Positions 27,878-34,157 of a stretch of DNA of 64,000 nt are shown here, in pieces. The first letter of the stretch is position 1. The number at the start of each line of letters is the position of its first letter. The notes beneath the pieces were generated by a model. It saw nothing but the letters and a program-made list of their open reading frames with translations. It did no database searches and was not told where the DNA came from. This DNA is from Robertmurraya siralis (GTDB lineage: Bacteria > Bacillota > Bacilli > Bacillales > Cytobacillaceae), in NCBI RefSeq assembly GCF_005502275.1, contig NZ_SWLZ01000016.1, forward strand, positions 1 through 64,000, given 5' to 3'. The translations under genes were made by a program, and so were the position numbers.

Positions 27878-27968
27878 TTCCGGAATTGTAGGGTGAAATT
27901 CCGGAATTAAGGCAATTTTTCCGGAAATACCTCTGCTTTTTCCGGAATTAATCACGATTTTTCCGGAA
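27878..27968. repeat. Five-copy TTCCGGAA array with 20-21 bp period
   Basis: The palindrome TTCCGGAA occurs at 27878, 27899, 27919, 27940 and 27961, so successive starts are 21, 20, 21 and 21 bp apart. Most copies are extended to TTTTCCGGAATTA-like words while the spacer sequences differ. It lies between a plus-strand truncated gene and a minus-strand gene. The role is unknown. Confidence 0.85.
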
Positions 27969-28165
27969 TTCACCTTCGTTTACGTAATACACACGATTTT
28001 TTGTTTGTTCTTTATCAATCGCCGTGATGGCTATACACAATGGCTACACAACTACCAAAATTCTTAAACAATAGATAGTCACCTCATTATAGAGACAATA
28101 TCATAGGCGACACAAAAAGCTGAAAAGAGCGAATGAGAGATCATTCACTCTTAAACAACAATGAA

Positions 28166-28315
28166 TTAGTTTTTATTTTTAGCTGTTTTGCCATTCACAG
28201 GATGTGGCTCTCCGTATCCTTCCACATTTCCTGCATGTTCTTGATGATAATTTGAACCCTCTTTGTTAAACCCTTTAGCTTGTTTATTTTGGATTTTATT
28301 TATGTTGTTTGGCAA
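28166..28315 (-). CDS. Small spore-protein-like peptide (49 residues)
   Basis: A perfect AGGAGG with eight-base spacing precedes a TTG start, opening a 49-residue hydrophilic frame rich in Asn, Lys, Gly and His (PNNINKIQNKQAKGFN..., ending KTAKNKN). The composition and length resemble minor small acid-soluble spore proteins such as SspN/SspP, but the exact family is uncertain. It is a single gene convergent with the truncated VOC gene. TTG is the only start codon at the right distance. Confidence 0.6.
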   Translation of the reverse strand: MPNNINKIQNKQAKGFNKEGSNYHQEHAGNVEGYGEPHPVNGKTAKNKN

Positions 28316-28491
28316 TGGGAACACCTCCTTTCTTAAAATCAATTTGTTGTAAAGGATTTAAGCATGAATTCATCTTCAGTTATATACTCTTTTAAAAATT
28401 CGTTTTCTATTCATCATTCAGTACTGTATTTAGCAGAGGTTTTACTGTAACGACTTCTTCCTTTTTACAGTCTAATGTTATAAAAGATCGT

Positions 28492-29733
28492 GTGGTGAAT
28501 AGTTTGAAGAGGTTAAACGTGCTTAGTATTTTAATGACAATCGTTATAGTGACAACAGGTTGTGGGAAAGAAACTAGCAATGCCGACTTTCAAAAGGATG
28601 ATTATCAAGAAATCGTTGCACCTAATAATCAATTAGGGTTTGAATTACTTTCTAAAGTGGAGCCTAATGATGATGGAAATATTTTGATTTCACCTATTAG
28701 TTTATTTATGGCATTATCAATGGTTTTTAATGGAGCAGATGGTGTAACGAAAGATGAAATGACCAATGTTTTAAATAGTAAAGGAATAGATGCAGAGAAG
28801 TTGAATCAGGCTAATGCATCTATGGCATCGATGCTGCAAAAGGACTCCAAGAAAATTCAATTGAATGTGGCCAATTCAATATGGCTAAATGAGGCTTATC
28901 AGTTTCAAGCTGATTTTGCTCAAAATAATCAAGATTACTATAATGCCATGATCGAAGAAATTGATCCTTCTGCGCCTAAATCAGCCAAGAAGATTAACAA
29001 TTGGGTTAAGGAAAACACAAATAAAAAAATAGAAAAAATTGTTTCGGATCAATTGGATCCGTCATTAGTGGCGATGCTTGTTAACGCCATTTATTTTCAT
29101 GGTGAATGGAAATATGGTTTTAACAAGAATCAAACAGAGTCTCGCCCGTTTTATAGTGATGGTGGAACTATTATTGACCTTCCTGCAATGCTTCTTAATG
29201 AAGAATTACCCTACATGGAGAACGAGGATTTTCAAGCAGTGTCTCTTCCTTACGGCGATGGAGAAATGAGTATGAAAATATTCTTGCCGAGAGAAAGCTC
29301 CAGTTTAGAAGAGCTTGAACAAATATTCTCATATGATAATTGGATAAAGTGGAATTCTCACTTTCAAGAAAAGGAAGGAACGATGCTCCTCCCGAAGTTT
29401 CAAATGGAATATGAAACATTGTTAAATGATGCGTTAATCGCTCTTGGAATGCCCTCAGCGTTTAACGATGATGCAAATTTCTCAAACATGTTCGAAGGTG
29501 CTTCTTCTGTGGCAATTAGTGAAGTAAAGCAGAAAACATTTCTCAACGTGAATGAAGAAGGGTCGGAAGCGGCTGCGGTAACTTCAGTAACAATGGAGGA
29601 ATCAGCGAAAATCACTTCTGAAGAGCCATTCTACATGGATGTAAATCGACCATTTGTAATAGTCATGACGGATGAACAGTCCGGTACAATTTTGTTTATC
29701 GGTGCTATCTCAAATCCAAAGGAAGGAAAATAA
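28492..29733 (+). CDS. Lipoprotein serpin (serine protease inhibitor)
   Basis: The 413-residue protein begins with a lipoprotein signal; the lipobox TTGC places the lipidated cysteine at about residue 24. The rest is a full serpin fold: NILISPISLFMALSMVFNGA near the start, VNAIYFHGEWKYGF in the middle, the reactive-loop hinge NEEGSEAAAVTSVTM, and the C-terminal signature FYMDVNRPFVIVMTD. Serpins trap proteases by insertion of the cleaved loop, and the small-residue hinge here should allow it. It probably sits on the outer face of the membrane. GTG starts at 28492 or 28495 are both possible and no strong ribosome binding site is seen. The target protease is unknown. Confidence 0.9.
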   Translation: MVNSLKRLNVLSILMTIVIVTTGCGKETSNADFQKDDYQEIVAPNNQLGFELLSKVEPNDDGNILISPISLFMALSMVFNGADGVTKDEMTNVLNSKGIDAEKLNQANASMASMLQKDSKKIQLNVANSIWLNEAYQFQADFAQNNQDYYNAMIEEIDPSAPKSAKKINNWVKENTNKKIEKIVSDQLDPSLVAMLVNAIYFHGEWKYGFNKNQTESRPFYSDGGTIIDLPAMLLNEELPYMENEDFQAVSLPYGDGEMSMKIFLPRESSSLEELEQIFSYDNWIKWNSHFQEKEGTMLLPKFQMEYETLLNDALIALGMPSAFNDDANFSNMFEGASSVAISEVKQKTFLNVNEEGSEAAAVTSVTMEESAKITSEEPFYMDVNRPFVIVMTDEQSGTILFIGAISNPKEGK

Positions 29734-29745
29734 GCTTATTGAACT

Positions 29746-29786
29746 AAAAAAGCATCGATTGTTGAAATCGATGCTTTTCGTTTTTA
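29746..29786 (+). terminator. Terminator after the serpin gene
   Basis: AAAAAGCATCGATT pairs with AATCGATGCTTTT around GTTGA and is followed by CGTTTTT. Confidence 0.85.
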
Positions 29787-29789
29787 TAG

Positions 29790-30540
29790 AAAAGAAAACC
29801 CTGGGCTATGCCTAGGGTTCCAAAAAGCTTACAGCGTGGTATTAAAAAAACTTCCTCATGGTGCTAAAATATTTTTGGTTCGCCAACCGAAAATAAATAG
29901 CCAGGAGGAAGTCCTTATGTCAAAAGACAATAATAGTTTAGCACACACAACTTGGAATTGTAAGTATCACATAGTATTTGCGCCAAAATATAGAAGACAA
30001 GTTATTTACGGGAAAATAAAGAAAGATATTGGACAAATCTTGCGTACTTTGTGTGAGAGGAAAGGTGTGGAGATAATAGAAGCGACAGCGTGTAAGGATC
30101 ATGTACATATGTTAGTGAGTATCCGGCCAAAATTAAGTGTATCAGCATTCGTAGGATATCTAAAAGGAAAAAGTAGCTTGATGATATTCGATCGACATGC
30201 GCAACTGAAATATAAGTATGGAAATCGAAAATTTTGGTGTACAGGATATTATGTGGATACGGTAGGGAGAAATAAGAAGGTAATAGAAGAATATATACGT
30301 AATCAAATACAAGATGATATAGTCGCAGAACAATTAACGATGATGGAATATATCGATCCATTCACAGGAGAAGAAGTGAAGAAAAAGAAAAGGAAAAATT
30401 AAGGGGAGAAGGCCTTTGAGGTCTGGCCAGTAGAAGTAGTACAATTGGCGAACCTTTCAGTAGCCCTTTAGGGTTTGGTCAGTAACAAAGGCTTTCAGCC
30501 GCAGAGAAAACCACCCGTTCTCACGGGTGGTACTTATTTT
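29790..30540 (+). mobile_element. IS200/IS605-family element, TnpA only
   Basis: The left end has the imperfect hairpin AACCCTGGGCTATGCCTAGGGTT (29798-29820) and the right end a hairpin ACCACCCG/CGGGTGGT (about 30510-30531). Between them lies a single HUH transposase gene. There are no terminal inverted repeats, as expected for this family. The left end resembles the window start at 1-115. The exact borders are estimates. Confidence 0.85.
29917..30402 (+). CDS. tnpA: IS200-type transposase TnpA (HUH, Y1)
   Basis: The 161-residue protein is a single-strand DNA transposase. The HUH metal-binding motif is HVHML within ACKDHVHMLVS, and the catalytic tyrosine is expected in YYVDTVGRNKKVIEEYI. Further family signatures are KYHIVFAPKYRRQVIYG and FWCTGYYVDT. 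ATG 29917 follows CAGGAGGAAGTCCTT; an in-frame extension upstream covers the left-end hairpin and is not coding. The gene looks intact. Confidence 0.93.
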   Translation: MSKDNNSLAHTTWNCKYHIVFAPKYRRQVIYGKIKKDIGQILRTLCERKGVEIIEATACKDHVHMLVSIRPKLSVSAFVGYLKGKSSLMIFDRHAQLKYKYGNRKFWCTGYYVDTVGRNKKVIEEYIRNQIQDDIVAEQLTMMEYIDPFTGEEVKKKKRKN

Positions 30541-30548
30541 TAGAAAGA

Positions 30549-31001
30549 TTACCACGTATGAAAGTTTATATTGTTAGGCATTCGTTTCTTTATTGTCTCA
30601 ATTTGTTCTGTATTAAAATCATAACCAACAAATTCGGTCCCATTATGTTCAGAAGAAAACAAGAAACGACCTTTTCTATGAAAGAATAGGGAAAACCACT
30701 TTAGCTGGTTTTCCTTGCCAAGAAAATTAGAAGTAAGATATTCTGCGATTTTTGGTGTTAACGCTCCGGAAAATACCGTTTCATTTCGTTCCACTTTATA
30801 GACAAGCTCCGTCAAGAATCTTTCTTTTAGCTCATTTATCACTTCTTTTTCATCATTCCAGCATCTAATTTCTATCGAATCAGACATAGCTAAAATATAG
30901 TTCATAAGCGGCTTCCAAAATGAGTAAGACACGGAAATGCGGTAACCGCTATCTGTGTATTCAAGCTCGTTAATTTTAAAATAAATATTAGCTGTGTTCA
31001 T
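30549..31001 (-). CDS. Hypothetical protein, 150 residues
   Basis: The protein is soluble, with mixed alpha/beta character and no signal or membrane segment. It begins MNTANIYFKINELEYTDSGY and ends with a region rich in aromatic residues (FFHRKGRFLFSSEHNG, FVGYDFN). ATG 31001 is selected by CAGGTGATAAAT just upstream; a GTG three codons earlier lies inside that site. I do not recognise the family. The IS200 element ends directly downstream, so its own terminator may have been displaced. Confidence 0.6.
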   Translation of the reverse strand: MNTANIYFKINELEYTDSGYRISVSYSFWKPLMNYILAMSDSIEIRCWNDEKEVINELKERFLTELVYKVERNETVFSGALTPKIAEYLTSNFLGKENQLKWFSLFFHRKGRFLFSSEHNGTEFVGYDFNTEQIETIKKRMPNNINFHTW

Positions 31002-31554
31002 ATTTATCACCTGATTCGTTCCGATTTATGGTTTATGGGGCACAGATTTATTATCTTTTAGCTAGAGCGTTCTGGCAATTTAATTTTTGTTTAGGCATGC
31101 GTCTTATTGGCTACGGGTGTTGACATCATGCAATCAACGAATTGCTGTTATGAGTGAAATAAGTTGCAAGGTGCTGGGTGCTTTGTACTCCTTTATTTAG
31201 TCCGAAATTGTTTCGAGGAGCAGCTGTTTCTCGTATTATGGCCGTTCATGGTGAAGCGTTTTTTCTGTTAAAAAAGATTTAACAACTCTGGATGCTAAAA
31301 AGGCATTCTTGTCTTATAATAGGCAGAAGGAACGATAGTTTATTATAATGGAAGGCTTTTATGATCCAGTAGAATCTTTTTATAATTAGTGTAGTCAATT
31401 TTTTACTTGCGTCCTTAGTTGTTTGTATTTGAAGGATATAGCGTTATTTATAACTACACGGGATAATTTTTTCATTTAACAAAGTTTAAAATAAGTTGTT
31501 CTTGGCTTCTTATAAATGAATGCTTATTATTGCTGTTTATTAAGGAGGGATAGA
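31002..31554. other. Intergenic region upstream of the LytTR two-component system
   Basis: About 550 bp without an intact gene. A short open stretch on the plus strand near 31200-31280 (reading KLFRGAAVSRIMAVHGEAF) may be a decayed coding remnant. No LytTR-type repeat pair was found directly upstream of the regulator gene. Confidence 0.4.
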
Positions 31555-32265
31555 ATGATAAGAATTGCAGTAGTCGAAGACGAAATGAATTATCAAGAAC
31601 AGTTGATCGAATTTCTTCGCAGGTTTGAGCAAGACAGGGGCGAAAAAATTGAAATAGAAACTTATACTGACGGCGATGAATTTGTTGAAAATTATCAGGC
31701 GCAATTTGACATTATTTTAATGGATATACAAATGCCATTTATGGATGGGATGTCCGCAGCAGAGGAAATTCGAAATAAGGACTCGGAAGTGGTCATTATT
31801 TTTATTACGAATTTGGCGCAGTATGCGATCAAAGGCTATGCGGTTGATGCGCTAGATTATGTTTTGAAACCGATTTCGTATTTCCAATTTTCTCAGCGAT
31901 TACATCGGGCGGCAGAACGAATGAAGAAAAGGGAGACGCAGCATCTTACGATAAAGATAAAAGGGGGCGTACAACGGTTTAAAATTTCCGATATTTATTA
32001 TGTTGAAAGCCAGGGGCATAATCTTGTTTTTTCTTCCAAGGCAGGAGATTTTATCACTTCGGGGACGTTAAAGGAATTAGAAAAACAGTTATCTAGTTTT
32101 CATTTCTTTCGTGGGAATAAAGGCTATTTGATTAATTTGGAGCATGTAGAAGGAATGAACGATAACTGTGCAATTGTGAAGGGAAAGGAACTTCTTATAA
32201 GTCGAAATAGAAGAAAGGCGTTTATGGAAGCACTGTCCCATTATTGGGGTGAGGTGATCAAGTGA
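31555..32265 (+). CDS. LytTR-family response regulator
   Basis: The 236-residue protein has an N-terminal receiver domain (about 1-120) with acidic pocket E8, D9 and the phosphoacceptor D57 in IILMDIQMP. A C-terminal LytTR DNA-binding domain (about 130-235) contains KISDIYYVESQGHNLVF and FFRGNKGYLINLEHV. ATG 31555 follows AAGGAGGGATAGA; the upstream in-frame ATG lacks a site. The last four bases overlap the kinase gene, so the pair is translationally coupled. Regulators of this class bind paired 9-bp direct repeats, and such a pair lies upstream of the glycosidase gene at 34158. Confidence 0.95.
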   Translation: MIRIAVVEDEMNYQEQLIEFLRRFEQDRGEKIEIETYTDGDEFVENYQAQFDIILMDIQMPFMDGMSAAEEIRNKDSEVVIIFITNLAQYAIKGYAVDALDYVLKPISYFQFSQRLHRAAERMKKRETQHLTIKIKGGVQRFKISDIYYVESQGHNLVFSSKAGDFITSGTLKELEKQLSSFHFFRGNKGYLINLEHVEGMNDNCAIVKGKELLISRNRRKAFMEALSHYWGEVIK

Positions 32266-33572
32266 TTGATGTCATTCCCGATATTCCACGGTTTTATACA
32301 GCGTTGGCTGAATGGATTGCTTGCATGATTTATATTTCTGTTTTAAAGAAGAGGCTTTGCGGATGGAAGTTTTATTCTTTTGCTGCCGGAATTCTTATTT
32401 TACAGTCTGTTTTTTTAATCGTTACGAAAAATTTGCCGATTGTCTTTTGGATTCCGTGTATGATTGTTGCCATCGGAATCATGTATTTATTCATTTATAT
32501 GTGTTGCGACATCAATCCATTAGAAGCAGGTTATTTTAGCGTAAGAGCATTCGTGGCAGCAGAATTTGTTGCCTCATTAGAGTGGCAGGTGCATTTCTTT
32601 TTCTTAGGTGGAGAAGAAAATCGTTTGATTTTAGATTTAACTCTTTTGGTCTTTATTTTTGCACTTTTATTCTTGTTTATCTGGTTCTTAGAAAAACGTC
32701 ATATACCGGACGAAGGGAAGCTAAATATAAGACAAGGAGAACTATGGTCAACGGTTTTAATCGGAGTTGCTGTTTTTGGAATTAGTAATTTAAGCTTTGT
32801 TTCGTCTCGTACCCCTTTTAGTGGGCAATATGCCCAGGAGATATTTAATATTCGTACATTAGTAGACTTGGGTGGTTTTTCAATATTATATGCCTACCAT
32901 ATTCAATTAAACGACTTAAGGATTAAACATGAATTAAAAGCTGTAAACGATATCCTTCAAAATCAATACGTACAATATCAGCAATCGAAAGAAAGTATTG
33001 AAATGATTAATTATAAGTATCACGATTTAAAAAATCAGATTATTGCATTAAGGGCTGAGGAAGATCCGGAAAAACGAAATGCGTTTTTGACGCAAATGGA
33101 AAATGAAATTAAGGCGTATGAAGCTCAAAATAAAACAGGAAACCAGGTGCTGGATACTGTGCTCACCAGTAAAAACATGCACTGCATAAAGAATGGGATT
33201 ACATTAACTTGCGTTGCAGATGGTTCATTGCTGAATGGAATGGACGTCATCGATATTTGTACGATATTTGGGAACGCCCTTGATAATGCGATTGAGTATG
33301 TGCAAAAAATTGCCGATCGGGAAAAGAGATTGATCCACGTTTCGCTTTTTTCTCAAAAAGGGTTTATTATGATCCGCTTTGAAAATTACTTTGAAGGAGA
33401 ACTTAATCTTGAAGGTGGATTGCCGACAACGACGAAGCTCGATACATTCAACCATGGTTACGGCTTAAAAAGTATTCGCTATTCCGTGCAAAAATACAAC
33501 GGTGTTGTCAATGTAGCGAAGAAAGATAAATGGTTTGAATTAAAAATATTAATGCCTCAACAATTGGTTTAG
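32262..33572 (+). CDS. GHKL sensor histidine kinase (AgrC/NatK-like)
   Basis: The 436-residue protein has six or seven membrane helices (about residues 10-220) with no large extracellular domain. A coiled coil follows, then the phosphoacceptor H254 in NYKYHDLKNQ and a GHKL ATPase domain (about 320-436) with N box FGNALDNAIEYV and G region HGYGLKSIRYSV. It pairs with the upstream LytTR regulator and starts at GTG 32262, overlapping its stop. Membrane-embedded sensors of this type detect peptides, lipids or envelope stress. Its signal is unknown. Confidence 0.93.
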   Translation: MIDVIPDIPRFYTALAEWIACMIYISVLKKRLCGWKFYSFAAGILILQSVFLIVTKNLPIVFWIPCMIVAIGIMYLFIYMCCDINPLEAGYFSVRAFVAAEFVASLEWQVHFFFLGGEENRLILDLTLLVFIFALLFLFIWFLEKRHIPDEGKLNIRQGELWSTVLIGVAVFGISNLSFVSSRTPFSGQYAQEIFNIRTLVDLGGFSILYAYHIQLNDLRIKHELKAVNDILQNQYVQYQQSKESIEMINYKYHDLKNQIIALRAEEDPEKRNAFLTQMENEIKAYEAQNKTGNQVLDTVLTSKNMHCIKNGITLTCVADGSLLNGMDVIDICTIFGNALDNAIEYVQKIADREKRLIHVSLFSQKGFIMIRFENYFEGELNLEGGLPTTTKLDTFNHGYGLKSIRYSVQKYNGVVNVAKKDKWFELKILMPQQLV

Positions 33573-33597
33573 AAGTATTTAATTGCTGGAAAACTTA

Positions 33598-33641
33598 GTG
33601 GCTTGGATGGTGTGGAGATACCTATCCAAGCTTTCATTTTT
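33598..33641 (+). terminator. Terminator of the two-component operon
   Basis: GCTTGGAT (33601-33608) pairs with ATCCAAGC (33624-33631), followed by TTTCATTTTT. Confidence 0.8.
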
Positions 33642-33889
33642 GTTGAGGAAATTAGTTGTGTACAGCTCTTTCAATGAGTGCATCTAGTCTTGGCAAGCAG
33701 CCTAAAGCCTGTAAATATTGGTACTTGGATTTTTACAGCCAATGATATTTTAACCGTAGGTTTTCATTATCAATAGACAGGCTGCACGGTGATGGGCACA
33801 AATGAACATGACTTTAATTCAGCATCGCATGATCGATTCGAACTTTAATTGTTCCGAGGGTCTCCGTGCTTTAGTTCATGTATACGATT
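33642..33889. other. Intergenic region before the glycan locus
   Basis: No gene is visible. A third, weaker copy of the LytTR word, TTAGTTCAT, occurs at 33871, 19 bp before the better repeat pair. Confidence 0.4.
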
Positions 33890-33933
33890 ACAGTTCATGC
33901 AAAAAATCAAACAGTTTATGAAGGCTCGATAAT
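33890..33933 (+). promoter_or_regulatory. LytTR binding site and activator-type promoter
   Basis: ACAGTTCAT (33890-33898) and ACAGTTTAT (33911-33919) are direct repeats with a 12-bp gap, so they lie on the same helix face. Both fit the AgrA-type consensus I recall (T/A, A/C, C/A, GTTN, A/G, T/G). A GATAAT -10 candidate (33928-33933) follows and no good -35 box is present, as expected for activation by the nearby LytTR regulator (inference). The -10 is inside an inverted repeat CTCGAT/ATCGAG. Confidence 0.7.
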
Positions 33934-33947
33934 ATCGAGGAGTAAAT

Positions 33948-34145
33948 GTGTTACCATTTTCGTTGAAAGAGATAGGGGTGTTTACCTCTCTTAAATGCTT
34001 GATGAAAGCGCTTTTGACTTTAGCGTTAGGCACAGTCATGATCCCTTCAATATTTTTAATAGAAAAGAAAGCGCTTAATACATTGACTAATAGGGAGGTA
34101 AAAAGAAGTACATGGTTTGCTTACTTATCTTTTTTAGACTTATAG
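33948..34145 (+). CDS. Possible small membrane protein, 65 residues
   Basis: GTG 33948 follows GAGGAG with five to six bases gap and opens a 65-codon frame with one hydrophobic segment (about residues 20-38, ALLTLALGTVMIPSIFLI) flanked by lysines. The frame ends 12 bases before the GH3 gene. If the -10 at 33928 is right, the transcript would start almost at this ribosome binding site, which weakens the case. It could be a translated leader or chance. Confidence 0.3.
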   Translation: MLPFSLKEIGVFTSLKCLMKALLTLALGTVMIPSIFLIEKKALNTLTNREVKRSTWFAYLSFLDL

Positions 34146-34157
34146 GGGGAAAAGAAG

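Noticed and set aside
27878-27968. CRISPR array
   Set aside because: Repeats are only 8-13 bp with spacers of about 8-13 bp, and no cas genes are present anywhere in the window.
31200-31290. Short plus-strand coding remnant
   Set aside because: About 25 plausible codons only, no start, and no recognisable family.
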